Shown here piece after piece: positions 34,472 to 43,512 of a DNA stretch of 64,000 nucleotides. The DNA is taken from positions 2,376,001-2,440,000 of the forward strand of contig CP012156.1 of NCBI GenBank assembly GCA_001602435.1, in the 5' to 3' direction. Position 1 is the stretch's first letter. The number at the start of each line of letters is the position of its first letter. The notes under the pieces were generated by a model. The model saw only the letters and a list, made by a program, of their open reading frames with translations, was not told the DNA's origin and searched no databases. The stretch comes from Hyphomonadaceae bacterium UKL13-1 (GTDB taxonomy: Bacteria; Pseudomonadota; Alphaproteobacteria; Caulobacterales; Aquidulcibacteraceae). The position numbers and the translations under genes are program-made.

Positions 34472-35419
34472 ATGACTAATCTAACTGCCCGACACATGTT
34501 CATCGGATTTGCTGCCTGCCTCGCGGCGGTCGCCACTTCGGCTGACGCCGCACCTAAGAAGAAGACCCCTGCCGCGCCCGTTGCCCCCGCTGCAGCTCCT
34601 TTGGACCTAGCAACGCCTGAAGGCGTGTTGGCTGCCAACCGCAAAATGCAATGCGACATGCGCGACGGCGTTGCGGTCACTTATTATTGGGCGGGTGACG
34701 CTTATTCGCGTCGCCAAGGCGAAGCCGACAAGCTTCTATTCCGCGCCGAAGGTATGAATATCCGCCATTGCGTCACGGTGAAGGACCCTGTTCGCGGTGT
34801 GGGGTATCGCCTGATCTCGCGCGAGCTGTTGATCTATACCGACCCCAAGACTGGCAAAGTCTTGAGCAAATGGACTAATCCTTGGACGGGTGAAGTGGTC
34901 GATGTGATGCATGTCGCCAATGATCCAGTGAACTCCACTTCATACGTGACAGGCCGAGATGGCCAACCGATCCGCTGGACCGGCACCATCAGTGGCGATC
35001 ATTGGTGGACCAATGTGACCGTGCCGTTGTTCTATTCCAACCCGCTGGCGGGCAAGTATCAGGCAGAAGTGGGCGGCACCTATCATGCTACGGAAATGTT
35101 CAACTTCGCAGGCACGGTCTCGGATATTGTCGATCCCACCAAGACCACGGCAGAGGCGAGTGTCGCTTGGGTGCGTATCTCGGACTGGTTGCCATGGATG
35201 CGCATGAATGGCCGCGAAGGCGAGATTTACTTCAACACCAATGGCCGCAAGCTGGATAATTGGGACCAGATGCCCGCCGTGATGAAGGACGAAATCGCCA
35301 AGAATTACCCCGCTTGGACATCGCCTCCCCCGCTAGACGATGCCCGCCCGAACGAAACATCTTGGACCTACTTCCTCGATGTGAAAGAAGGTCGCAAAAC
35401 CCTCCCGAAACGGGATTAA
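34472..35419 (+). CDS. DUF1838 family protein
   Basis: The 315-residue protein has a signal peptide (MFIGFAACLAAVATSADA), a Lys/Pro/Ala linker, then a domain recognised as DUF1838: MQCDMRDGVAVTYYWAGDAYS, SRELLIYTDPKTGKVLSKWTNPWTGE and YHATEMFNF. Function is unknown; the domain is found in exported proteins of alphaproteobacteria and often near steroid or lipid metabolism genes. It has its own terminator. Start support: an AGAGGAG-type site before the ATG. Confidence 0.75.
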   Translation: MTNLTARHMFIGFAACLAAVATSADAAPKKKTPAAPVAPAAAPLDLATPEGVLAANRKMQCDMRDGVAVTYYWAGDAYSRRQGEADKLLFRAEGMNIRHCVTVKDPVRGVGYRLISRELLIYTDPKTGKVLSKWTNPWTGEVVDVMHVANDPVNSTSYVTGRDGQPIRWTGTISGDHWWTNVTVPLFYSNPLAGKYQAEVGGTYHATEMFNFAGTVSDIVDPTKTTAEASVAWVRISDWLPWMRMNGREGEIYFNTNGRKLDNWDQMPAVMKDEIAKNYPAWTSPPPLDDARPNETSWTYFLDVKEGRKTLPKRD

Positions 35420-35426
35420 TGGATAG

Positions 35427-35460
35427 AAGGGCTCAAGGCGCTTGGCTTTGGGCCCTTTTT
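35427..35460 (+). terminator. Rho-independent terminator
   Basis: AAGGGCTCAAGGC pairs with GGCTTTGGGCCCTT (with wobble pairs) around GCTT and is followed by TTT. It lies just after the DUF1838 stop codon. Confidence 0.8.
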
Positions 35461-35488
35461 CTTGGTGCGCGGTTGAAAGGCTAGTCTC

Positions 35489-36100
35489 ATGAAACTCTAT
35501 GGCGAACATAATCCGGCCCCGAACCCGCGCCGCGTTCGGATTTTTCTGGCCGAAAAAGGCTTAGAGGTAGAGCATGTGCATATCCCGATGCGGCAAGGGG
35601 CACATAAGACACCGGAATTCTTGACCAAGAACAGCCTCGGCCAAGTGCCCGTGCTGGAACTGGATGATGGCACCTGCATCAGCGAGAGCGTCAGCATTTG
35701 TCGCTATCTCGAAGCGCTCCAGCCCGATCTCCCCTTATTCGGCACCACGCCACTCGAGATCGCAAATATCGACATGTGGATCCGTCGCGTTGAGTGGCAA
35801 TTGATGAGCCCGATTGGCCAAATCTGGCGCCACGCCCATCCCTATACCGCCGCCCTTTTGACTCAATATAAGGACTTTGGCGAAAGCAATCGCGCCCATG
35901 CCGACCGCGCCTATCATTGGCTCGACCGGGAGATGGCGGACAAAGCCTATATTGCAGGCGAGGCCTTTTCCGCCGCCGACATCATGGCTCTCTCCATCGT
36001 CGATTTCGGCACCTTCATCGGCACGCCTATCCCGGATGACTGCAGCCATCTAAAAGCCTGGCACGAACGCGTCAGCGCAAGGCCAAGTGCGGCGGCTTAG
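35489..36100 (+). CDS. Glutathione S-transferase family protein
   Basis: The 203 residues have an N-terminal thioredoxin-like domain (NPAPNPRRVRIFLAEKGLEVE, GQVPVLELDDGTCISESVSIC with the cis-proline and glutathione-binding ES) and a C-terminal helical domain with AYIAGEAFSAADIMALSIVDFG. It may conjugate or reduce with glutathione in detoxification; the substrate is unknown. It is the last core-like gene before the 36-41.7-kb island. Confidence 0.88.
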   Translation: MKLYGEHNPAPNPRRVRIFLAEKGLEVEHVHIPMRQGAHKTPEFLTKNSLGQVPVLELDDGTCISESVSICRYLEALQPDLPLFGTTPLEIANIDMWIRRVEWQLMSPIGQIWRHAHPYTAALLTQYKDFGESNRAHADRAYHWLDREMADKAYIAGEAFSAADIMALSIVDFGTFIGTPIPDDCSHLKAWHERVSARPSAAA

Positions 36101-36134
36101 GCCTGATCATTCAACAATGTGCTGCGCGCGTTAG

Positions 36135-36285
36135 GGTGCGTTCCATCACGAATCGCAGATCGAAAGGATCGCGCAACACGAGTTGCGCATGTCTACGCGG
36201 GGAAAGCGCAACTCGTGTTGCGCGCTCCCTTAAGGCCGATCCTGTCTCATCTTGCGCGCCCAAACTCGAACGATGCCTTTGACGA
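36135..36285 (-). repeat. Dispersed double-palindrome repeat, copy B
   Basis: Hairpins GCGCAAC-ACGA-GTTGCGC (36171-36188) and GCGCAAC-TCGT-GTTGCGC (36206-36223) are flanked by sequence that matches copy C in reverse orientation: TTCCATCACGAATCGCA on the left, and TAAGGCCGATCC then CTTGCGCGC-CAAACTCGAA on the right. Similarity runs over about 140 bases. The 369-base gap before the recombinase gene holds this and, probably, the left end of the IS91-type element. Confidence 0.8.
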
Positions 36286-36469
36286 TATTGGGTTCAATGC
36301 CGGGCCGTCACGCGCTGTCGACTTTTGGCCGAAGAACGAACCCGCTCCGCGGGAGGTTTGTGCGTGGTGGTCTGGGGGCATGGATTTGGGTTGATTGCGA
36401 TTTTGATTGAAGAGGTGGGTTTAGGCTCTGACGATGGTGGCTCCTTTAGCAAGATAGGAGCGACCAGTC

Positions 36470-37444
36470 ATGACCAGAGCCTTTTTACCGACCCCAGCCA
36501 CATCTTTGCGCCAACGCATGATCGAAGACATGACCCTGCGGGGGTTCCAAGATAAGACCCAGCGGGGCTATATTCGCATTGTCAGCGCCTTTGCAGAGTT
36601 TCTGGGTAGATCACCAGAGACCGCGACCCCAGAAGACGTGCGAGCCTATCAGATCCATTTATCGCAGAAGGGTGTGCCAACTGGGGCAACCAACGCCCGG
36701 ATTGCAGCTTTGCGGTTTCTGTTCACCATGACATTGGACCGGCCTGATTTATCGCGCCGTCTGGTGCGGGTGTTTCAACCGCGCAAGTTGCCCAGCGTGC
36801 TTAGCCCTGATGAAGTTGGCGCGCTCTTGGCGGCAACAACATGCCTGAAGCACCGTGCTATGTTGAGTGTGGCTTATGGTGCAGGCCTGCGGGCTGGCGA
36901 AGTGGCAGCCCTCAAGGTTGGCCATATTGATAGCCAGCGTATGGTGATCCGCGTTGAGCGGGGTAAGGGTGGCCGCTACCGCAACGCCATCCTGTCCCAA
37001 GATCTTCTGACACTTCTGCGTGCATGGTGGCTTGAGGGCCACAGCAAAGGTGTCATGGTGCCTGACGGATGGCTGTTTCCTGGCATGGATATTGATAACC
37101 ACATGTCGACCCGCCACCTTGGTCGCATTGTCCATGAGGCAGCGAAGGCCGCTGGCCTCACTAAGCGCGTCAGCCCCCATACCTTGCGCCATAGCTTCGC
37201 CACCCATTTGTTGGAGGACGGGGTAGATATCCGCGTGATCCAAGTCCTGTTGGGACATGCCAAGCTGGAGAACACCGCCTTTTACACCCAAGTTGCGACC
37301 CGTACCGTGCGCGCCATCATCAGCCCGCTTGATAAAGTGCTGGCCTCTCTAGGCGGCTGTGATCCTGATAGGGGTCAGCACAGCAAGATCGGCCTCAACC
37401 AGTTTGGCCAAGAGCCTGAGGAAGTCCGACAGGTTCAGTTCTAG
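36470..37444 (+). CDS. Tyrosine recombinase (site-specific integrase)
   Basis: The 324-residue protein has an N-terminal SAM-like core-binding domain (DMTLRGFQDKTQRGYIR) and a catalytic domain with arginine I in AYGAGLRAGEVAALK, the HxxR pair in SPHTLRHSFATHLLEDG, and the nucleophile tyrosine in LGHAKLENTAFYTQVA. All catalytic residues are present. The partner transposase follows directly. It may help integrate or resolve the element. Confidence 0.9.
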   Translation: MTRAFLPTPATSLRQRMIEDMTLRGFQDKTQRGYIRIVSAFAEFLGRSPETATPEDVRAYQIHLSQKGVPTGATNARIAALRFLFTMTLDRPDLSRRLVRVFQPRKLPSVLSPDEVGALLAATTCLKHRAMLSVAYGAGLRAGEVAALKVGHIDSQRMVIRVERGKGGRYRNAILSQDLLTLLRAWWLEGHSKGVMVPDGWLFPGMDIDNHMSTRHLGRIVHEAAKAAGLTKRVSPHTLRHSFATHLLEDGVDIRVIQVLLGHAKLENTAFYTQVATRTVRAIISPLDKVLASLGGCDPDRGQHSKIGLNQFGQEPEEVRQVQF

Positions 37445-37457
37445 CCATTGAGTTGCC

Positions 37458-38666
37458 ATGCGCCCCTCTTTGGAGGTGGCTGATATCTTGGCCCGCTTTG
37501 GCGATGCTTACCGGAAGGCCCACAAGGGCCATCTCAGCCTAAGCCAACTCAAGGTCATGTCAGCCGTCGTGTCTTGCAGGACCGCCGTCCTTGGCGGTCA
37601 TGTCGAAGGCTGTACCAAGTGTGATCATACCAAGATCGCCTACAACAGCTGTCGCAACCGCCATTGTCCCAAGTGTCAGGGGGCAGCGGCGCGCGAGTGG
37701 CTGGCCAAGCGCCAAGAGGACCTATTGCCCATTGGCTATTTCCATGTGGTCTTCACCCTGCCTAGCGAGATTGGCGATATCGCTTGGTACAACAAGACCG
37801 TCATCTATGACCTCTTATTCAAAGCCGCCTCACAGACCCTGATGACCATTGCCGCTGACCACAAGCATTTGGGGGCCAGGATCGGTATCACGGCTGTCCT
37901 GCATACATGGGGGTCAGCTCTCACCCATCATCCCCACATTCATATGATCGTGCCAGGAGGTGGCCTCAGCAAGGATGGTAAACGCTGGATCCGATCACGC
38001 GCGAAGTTCCTTCTGCCCGTGCGGGTCTTGTCCAAGCTATTTCGGCGCTTGTTCTTGGACAAGCTCATGGCCCTACATCGTGACGGTCAGTTGCGCTTCT
38101 TTGGTGATCACGCCCCCTTGGCTGATCCCAAGCTATTTGCCAGCTTTATAGCGTCCATGCGCGCTAAGAAGTGGGTGGTCTACGCCAAGGCCCCCTTCTC
38201 GGGGCCAGACGCGGTTCTGGCCTATCTTGCCCGCTACACCCACCGTGTCGCCATCTCCAACAAGCGGCTCATCGCCATCAAGGATCAGGGCATCACCTTT
38301 GCCTATAAGGATTACCGCCGCCCAACTGGCGACCAGCAACAGACCATGACGCTCACCCCTGACGCGTTCATCACCCGCTTCTTACTCCATGTCCTGCCCA
38401 AAGGCTTTCATCGCATCCGCCACTACGGCTTCTTGTCCAGTGGCGTCCGGGTCAAGGAGATCATGGCCATTCGCGCGCTTTTAGGTGTATCTCAGAGCTC
38501 GCCGCAAAAGCCTGATGACACGCCCCAAGATGATACCGCGCCCAAAAAGCCTTGGCTTATCTGCCCCTGTTGTGGGGGCGACATGGTCATTACCGACATC
38601 TTCCAGTGCAAAGCCCAACCCCGCGCACCACCAACAGGGCCATCAAACCATGGGAGGCCGTCATGA
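37458..38666 (+). CDS. IS91 family transposase (HUH rolling-circle type)
   Basis: The 402 residues begin with a zinc-binding domain (CTKCDHTKIAYNSCRNRHCPKC) and carry the HUH motif in HHPHIHMIVPGGGLS and the candidate catalytic tyrosine in LARYTHRVAISN. Such enzymes nick one strand and move by rolling circle. A second C-terminal zinc-knuckle-like CPCCGGDM is visible. It looks intact. Confidence 0.92.
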   Translation: MRPSLEVADILARFGDAYRKAHKGHLSLSQLKVMSAVVSCRTAVLGGHVEGCTKCDHTKIAYNSCRNRHCPKCQGAAAREWLAKRQEDLLPIGYFHVVFTLPSEIGDIAWYNKTVIYDLLFKAASQTLMTIAADHKHLGARIGITAVLHTWGSALTHHPHIHMIVPGGGLSKDGKRWIRSRAKFLLPVRVLSKLFRRLFLDKLMALHRDGQLRFFGDHAPLADPKLFASFIASMRAKKWVVYAKAPFSGPDAVLAYLARYTHRVAISNKRLIAIKDQGITFAYKDYRRPTGDQQQTMTLTPDAFITRFLLHVLPKGFHRIRHYGFLSSGVRVKEIMAIRALLGVSQSSPQKPDDTPQDDTAPKKPWLICPCCGGDMVITDIFQCKAQPRAPPTGPSNHGRPS

Positions 38667-39291
38667 TCGGGCTTGCGCAAATACAACCGCAGCTCACCGC
38701 CAAATGTACCCGCATCTGGCGATATGCCGCCCGCGTGCCTAACGCTCCAAAAGCCATAAACAGCACACCAAACAAGTGGGAAAATGGTACGATCCAGTCT
38801 GAAATGCGCCTTCTCAAGCCGATACAGACACCACGCAATACACAGATGTCAGCCTCAGCCCAGCCAGTCCACGCCCCAAGCAGCCCCAACAAACCACGCC
38901 CCCAACCGAAATCCCCATAGCCACAGCCCTCAACAACAAAGATTCGTTCTCCGGACACTTTCGGACGCCCAAAAGCATCCGAAACCCTTCACGAAAGGGG
39001 ATGGTCCGCTTTGGGGGCGTTGCCGGCGAAAGCGGACGTTCGAAGGGTAGTGGATTCCGCATTGAAATGGTGGACATGTCTGCCCCTTTTTTTAATTGTG
39101 CCACTGTCCGCTATCTTAGAGAGTTAGTTAGCCGTATATAAAAAACGCGGTTTGGAAAGTTGAACTTGGCGCTTGACGGTTCAGTGCTAGAAATATCTAT
39201 CGACTGGCCCGACCGCCTAGAAGTTGTTGGGACCAGTTCATTGAACTTGATTTTCAGCTGTCGAGCTTTCAATTGATCAGGGAGTTTATTG
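38667..39291. other. Gap without a gene: IS91 right side and leader of the Imm11-like gene
   Basis: About 620 bases. A perfect 9-base hairpin lies at 39004-39037 (GTCCGCTTT/AAAGCGGAC, 16-base loop) near the presumed end of the IS91-type element. Base composition changes around 39110 to AT-richer DNA that leads into the next gene. Open frames here overlap the transposase or are read against its direction and look spurious. Confidence 0.5.
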
Positions 39292-39873
39292 ATGCCCTAT
39301 ATTGTTGACCGAAATGCCTCGTACAATCCGAGCCCAAACTGGTCGACATTCGTTCCTGTTGAGCCAGATACTTTAGAATTCAATCCTGCAGGCAGTTCCT
39401 ACGACTATAGCCAAGCGAAACAAGGCGTCGTTATCGATATGTCGGCACTTCATCATGCCTTTAGGGCACAATTTGACAATGAACTCCTTGAAACAGCGAA
39501 AGAGGACTTCATGCTATCATATGAGGGTCCAATTGTTTCAGATGACTTCAGGCAGACGATTGAGCGCATTGAACCTAGCCATCATCAATTCAAGCAAGTG
39601 CGGCTCTATGACTATTGGGGCCAGCCTTTCGAAGGCACAGCCTTCTATCTAATGAACATCGTTGGGATAATTATGAATGCTAATATGGATTGGGATGCAC
39701 ATCGCTTACCATTTCAACTATTTCCTGACCAGAAGTTCGGCCATTTAATGAGATTTGAGTTGGGATCGGAATTTTATGCCTCCGACCAGTTGGCGGAAGC
39801 TTGGAAGGAGCTCAATCGCAAGGGGCAACATATGGAATTTCGAATTTTGAGTGAGAACTACGCCAACCTTTGA
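39292..39873 (+). CDS. Imm11-like immunity protein (DUF1629 family)
   Basis: A 193-residue protein whose second half resembles Imm11 (DUF1629) immunity proteins: HHQFKQVRLYDYWGQPFEG matches the conserved hxF-V-L-x-x-x-G pattern, FYLMNIVGII the LN segment, and FELGSEFYASDQLAEAWKELN the closing SDxLAxA helix. Imm11 proteins are predicted antidotes to polymorphic toxins. The gene is clearly AT-richer than its surroundings, is flanked by two transposon systems and has no toxin next to it. ATG 39292 with GGAG eight bases upstream is the start. Confidence 0.6.
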   Translation: MPYIVDRNASYNPSPNWSTFVPVEPDTLEFNPAGSSYDYSQAKQGVVIDMSALHHAFRAQFDNELLETAKEDFMLSYEGPIVSDDFRQTIERIEPSHHQFKQVRLYDYWGQPFEGTAFYLMNIVGIIMNANMDWDAHRLPFQLFPDQKFGHLMRFELGSEFYASDQLAEAWKELNRKGQHMEFRILSENYANL

Positions 39874-39950
39874 TCAGGATTGCCTGTGCGGGTGATTTCC
39901 GGAACTTAGTAGCAATTTAGCTTTCACGGCAGCAGAAGAGTAACTCGGCT

Positions 39951-39988
39951 GAGTGTCCGCTTCCAAGCAACCGCCAACCCGCCCCAAA
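39951..39988 (-). repeat. Short dispersed repeat, interrupted by the IS1182-type element
   Basis: On the minus strand these 38 bases match 47323-47360 at 33 positions (begins TTTGGGGCGGGTTGGCGG and ends GCGGACACTC). The IS1182-type element starts 15 bases further on, so it inserted at the edge of this repeat. Confidence 0.65.
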
Positions 39989-40003
39989 CGACCACCTTTG
40001 GCG

Positions 40004-41589
40004 GATATTGTTGAAAAACTCGTCGTTGTCAGGGTTTGCGGGTCATGATTCACTGGTTTCATTGATTTGCGGGGGATCTGGTGATGATGGGACATCAAGA
40101 AGTATCGGCCCAGTTGTTTTATGACTTTCAGATTGAGGATCATGTTCCAGCTGACCATATTCTGCGGCGCATTGATGCTCATTTAGACCTTGAGTGCGTT
40201 CGTTCGGCCCTGAAGCCCTTTTATAGCAAGACGGGGCGGCCATCGATTGATCCTGATTTAATGATGCGGATGCTGATCGTTGGATATGCGATGGGCATCA
40301 GGTCAGAACGTAGATTGTGCGAGGAGGTCCACCTTAACCTTGCCTATCGCTTGTTCTGCAAGCTTGGCCTAGACGGCAAAGTTCCCGATCACTCGAGTTT
40401 CTCCAAGAACCGCCATGGTCGGTTCCGCGAGAGTGATGTCTTGCGCCACCTCTTTGAGACGGTGGTTGCACGTTGTCTGTCAGAAGGACTTGTTGGCGGT
40501 GAAGGCTTTGCGGTTGACGCCAGTCTAATCGCGGCCGACGCGAACAAGCAGCGCTCCGTGTCGGGTGAACAATGGCGATCTGGGCAAGACCTAGAGATGG
40601 CGGGACGCGCGGTCCAAGAGTATCTGGCTGTCCTTGATCACGAGGCCTTTGGCGCAGCCTCACCGGTTCCACCAAAGTTTGTTGCAAAGTCCGATCCTGC
40701 TGCACAATGGACCGGTGCCCATAAAGGTCATGCCTTCTTTGCTTATGCGACCAACTATTTGATCGATACCGATCATGGCGTCATTGTTGATGTTGAAGCT
40801 ACACGCGCAATTCGCCAGGCTGAAGTTGGCGCATCGCGCACGATGATTGATCGTACCGAAGCTCGATTTGGCCTAAAGCCCAGTTATCTGGCAGCCGATA
40901 GCGCTTATGGCTCAGCCCATAACCTAGCTTGGTTGGTGAAAGAGCGAGATATCGCACCTCATATTCCTGTCTTTGACCAGTCCATACGAACAGACGGAAC
41001 ATTCTCGCGATCTGACTTTACTTGGGAGGCCGAAAGAGACCGCTATACCTGTCCCGCTGGCAAAGAGTTGGTGCAGTTCCATCGCACTTACCAAACGCCA
41101 CGATCTGGCATCACCAAAGCCGGCCAAAGACTATATCGAGCGAGCACAAAGGACTGCCGTGTCTGCCCGCTCAAAGAACAATGCTGTCCCAAAGCCAAAG
41201 TTCGAAAAATCCCCCGCGACCTCAACGAAGACTCCCGCGATATCGCCCGCCTCATCGCAACCACGCCTGCCTATGCCAGATCACGTGATCGCCGCAAGAA
41301 AGTCGAGATGCTCTTTGCTCACCTAAAGCGTATTCTCAAAATGGGCAGGCTAAGATTACGAGGCCCAAACGGAGCCAGAGACGAGTTCCTACTCGCAGCT
41401 ACAGCCCAAAACCTGCGAAAACTAGCCAAACTGCGACCAAATCCACATAAACGATCAGCCTTTGCCGCCTAATCTACCTCAAAAGAGGTACTCCACCGAC
41501 CTTTAAGCGAAAATCGATCAGCAATCGCAAACCAACTGCGCTGCCCAAGCACCCAATCTCGTCTAAACTTCGAGTTTTTCAACAATATC
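40004..41589 (+). mobile_element. IS1182-type insertion sequence with inverted repeats and target duplication
   Basis: The 19-base ends GATATTGTTGAAAAACTCG (40004-40022) and CGAGTTTTTCAACAATATC (41571-41589) are exact reverse complements. They are flanked by the direct repeat GGCG (40000-40003 and 41590-41593), a 4-base target duplication. The element is 1586 bases with one full-length transposase gene, so it could be active and arrived recently. Confidence 0.88.
40081..41472 (+). CDS. IS1182 family transposase
   Basis: The 463-residue DDE transposase has the N-terminal DUF772-type region (KTGRPSIDPDLMMRMLIVGYAMGIRSERRLCEEV, read in parts) and SFSKNRHGRF, the first aspartate in GFAVDASLIAAD, and the C-terminal region with ADSAYGSAHNLAW, CPLKEQCCPKA and RKKVEMLFAHLKRILKMGRLRLRG. 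The start is one of three consecutive candidates (GTG, ATG, ATG at 40081-40087). Confidence 0.92.
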   Translation: MMMGHQEVSAQLFYDFQIEDHVPADHILRRIDAHLDLECVRSALKPFYSKTGRPSIDPDLMMRMLIVGYAMGIRSERRLCEEVHLNLAYRLFCKLGLDGKVPDHSSFSKNRHGRFRESDVLRHLFETVVARCLSEGLVGGEGFAVDASLIAADANKQRSVSGEQWRSGQDLEMAGRAVQEYLAVLDHEAFGAASPVPPKFVAKSDPAAQWTGAHKGHAFFAYATNYLIDTDHGVIVDVEATRAIRQAEVGASRTMIDRTEARFGLKPSYLAADSAYGSAHNLAWLVKERDIAPHIPVFDQSIRTDGTFSRSDFTWEAERDRYTCPAGKELVQFHRTYQTPRSGITKAGQRLYRASTKDCRVCPLKEQCCPKAKVRKIPRDLNEDSRDIARLIATTPAYARSRDRRKKVEMLFAHLKRILKMGRLRLRGPNGARDEFLLAATAQNLRKLAKLRPNPHKRSAFAA

Positions 41590-41737
41590 GGCGCAAAGCA
41601 GACCAAGGGACAAAATTCACAATTGATGTTTGCAGACATTTGGCGTTGGAAAGTTGGCGTTGAAACGACGGTTGTGAGCAGGGAACATTTCTTAAAGTTG
41701 GCTGTCCGCTGTTCGGCCCCGACGCCGCCCCCCCCCC

Positions 41738-42646
41738 TCACCCCTGATAATTCAACCGCAATCCCGGGCGATCCCAGCGCGTTTTGGCGAGGCGGCCGGT
41801 TGAGGATAGGGTGATATAGGCGTCGCACATATCGGCCCCGCCAAAGGCGATGTTGGTGGTCATTACATCGTCCGTGGGAACAAGGCTGTGCGCACCGGTC
41901 GTGGGGTTCATGCGCGTGATGCCGGGATTGATCAGGGTCGCGATCGCCACGGTGCCGTCAGCTTCCACGGCAAGACTATCGAACAAAGTCCATTGATCGA
42001 CGCGGCCAACGACGCGGGCGGCGCGGAACGGGCTGGCGGGGGCGATTTGGCCGGGGCCTGCGACGTCAAAAGCATAGAGCCTGCCTTCCATCGTGTCGGC
42101 CATATAGATGGTTTTGCCATCGGGGCTGAGGCCGACGCCATTAGGCGAGGTATAGCCATGTGACAGCTCGTGCGCTGAAGCGGCACCGGGCGTCACATAG
42201 AATAGGCCGCCATAGTCGCGGTGGCGGTGGTGGCTTTTGCCATGGTCGGTGAGGTAAAAGCCGCCATTGCGATCAAAAACCAAGTCGTTTGGCCCGCGCA
42301 AGCTATGGCCATCGATCTTATCGAACAGACGCTCGACCTTGCCGGTGGTCAAATCCACCCGCTCAATCCGGCCCCCCGAATAATCCTCTGGCTCATGACC
42401 CGGCACCATCAGGCCGCCAAAGTCTGACCACGCAAAGCCACCATTATTGCAGATATACATCGCCCCATCAGGGCCGAGGGCCGCGCCATTCGGGCCACCA
42501 CCCAAATGGGCAATGACTTCCGTCTTGCCATTCCAATAGCGGGTGAGATTGCCCGACTTGATTTCAACAAACACGACAGAGCCATCATCGAATACCACTG
42601 GGCCTTCAGGAAATTGCAAACCCGTTGCGAGGATTTCGAGTGTCAT
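41738..42646 (-). CDS. SMP-30/gluconolactonase/LRE family protein
   Basis: A predicted six-bladed beta-propeller lactonase of about 302 residues. FPEGPVVFDDGSVVFVEIKSG starts the first blade with the metal-ligand glutamate, GPNDLVFDRNGGFYLTDHG carries the conserved N and D, and SPNGVGLSPDGKTIYMADT the next blade. The substrate may be a sugar lactone. The ATG at 42646 is preferred because GGGAG sits nine bases upstream; the 42661 ATG is too close to it. A run of C follows the stop. Confidence 0.87.
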   Translation of the reverse strand: MTLEILATGLQFPEGPVVFDDGSVVFVEIKSGNLTRYWNGKTEVIAHLGGGPNGAALGPDGAMYICNNGGFAWSDFGGLMVPGHEPEDYSGGRIERVDLTTGKVERLFDKIDGHSLRGPNDLVFDRNGGFYLTDHGKSHHRHRDYGGLFYVTPGAASAHELSHGYTSPNGVGLSPDGKTIYMADTMEGRLYAFDVAGPGQIAPASPFRAARVVGRVDQWTLFDSLAVEADGTVAIATLINPGITRMNPTTGAHSLVPTDDVMTTNIAFGGADMCDAYITLSSTGRLAKTRWDRPGLRLNYQG

Positions 42647-42952
42647 GTGTCGTGCTCCCAAATCTGTTTTTGCCTTGCCTCAACATCGGGCACGCTTGCC
42701 TCATCATCACGGCTACCGCGCGATTCAGCAAGGCCACAGCCGAAAAATTGCCGGTGCGGGCTGGACAAAAGCGGAATCCGTCCGCACGTTACTCCTGCGT
42801 AATTGATCCATAGTGGTTAGGCTGACAAATAATCAGCCTTGTCGCGTTGGCGCATGGCGCGCACCCGTGTACCCGTGGCTCTCTCAGCTACCCATCCGTC
42901 CCAGCACTACTACTCCTCAGTAATTCATCCATTTTCGGGAAAGTTTCAGATA

Positions 42953-43468
42953 ATGCGTGTTTTCCAACCGATACGATCCCTCGCCTTTGCCCTCGCCTGC
43001 GGGCTTAGTTTCGCGACCCCATCGCGGGCGGACGAAGTTACCCGCTATGTACCGGAGGGGGCCTTTATCGCCCAATCGGTAGTGGTGCCGGCTGGCTATG
43101 AGACGATCTATATCAGCGGCCTATTGCCACCCCACAATGATCAAGCAGGCCCAGCTGGTTCAACTGCTCGCTATGGTGGGAACACAGAGGCACAGGCAGA
43201 ACTGGTGTTTAAGCGGCTAGAGGCTGCCCTTGCCGTGCAAAACCTTGGGCTTGGCGATGTGGTGATGATGCGCGTCTATCTGGTAGGTGATCCGGCGCAA
43301 GGCGGGGCGATGGACTTTGCCGGCATGATGGCAGCCTATAAGCGCTTTTTCGGAACACCGACCCAGCCGAACAAGCCTGCGCGCGCCACGGTCCAGGTCG
43401 CGGGCCTTGTCGGCGGCCCCGGCCCCTTGATTGAGATCGAGGCACAAGCCGTTCGTCGTCCCAAATAG
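42953..43468 (+). CDS. RidA family protein, exported
   Basis: The 171-residue protein has a signal peptide (MRVFQPIRSLAFALACGL, cleavage near SRA-DE) and a RidA/YjgF fold: QSVVVPAGYETIYISGLLPP, TEAQAELVFKRLEAAL and KPARATVQVAGLVGGPG. Cytoplasmic RidA deaminates reactive enamines; an exported member is less usual and its substrate is unknown. The arginine for the substrate carboxylate may be that in PARATVQV. The start at 42953 removes 38 residues with no counterpart. Confidence 0.82.
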   Translation: MRVFQPIRSLAFALACGLSFATPSRADEVTRYVPEGAFIAQSVVVPAGYETIYISGLLPPHNDQAGPAGSTARYGGNTEAQAELVFKRLEAALAVQNLGLGDVVMMRVYLVGDPAQGGAMDFAGMMAAYKRFFGTPTQPNKPARATVQVAGLVGGPGPLIEIEAQAVRRPK

Positions 43469-43469
43469 G

Positions 43470-43504
43470 CGGCACCTGCAGAACCGAAAGTCCCGCAGGT
43501 GCCG
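43470..43504. terminator. Hairpin between convergent genes
   Basis: Perfect 10-base arms CGGCACCTGC and GCAGGTGCCG flank a 15-base loop, between the ends of the RidA and SDR genes. There is no clear T-run, so terminator function is likely but not certain. Confidence 0.5.
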
Positions 43505-43512
43505 ATTGGTTC

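Larger units (their letters stand above)
36300..38950 (+). mobile_element. IS91-type element with a tyrosine recombinase gene (ends approximate)
   Basis: A tyrosine recombinase gene and an IS91 HUH transposase gene lie in the same direction 13 bases apart, a pairing known from IS91-like elements. IS91 elements have no inverted terminal repeats or target duplication, so ends were not identified; the left limit is somewhere after repeat copy B, and the right one perhaps near CGTTCTCCGG around 38948, where GTTC would fit an IS91-type target. The element may be complete. Confidence 0.55.

Noticed and set aside
38552..38920. Open frame overlapping the 3' end of the IS91 transposase gene
   Set aside because: It overlaps the transposase in another frame, has low-complexity Pro/Gln-rich composition and no recognisable features.
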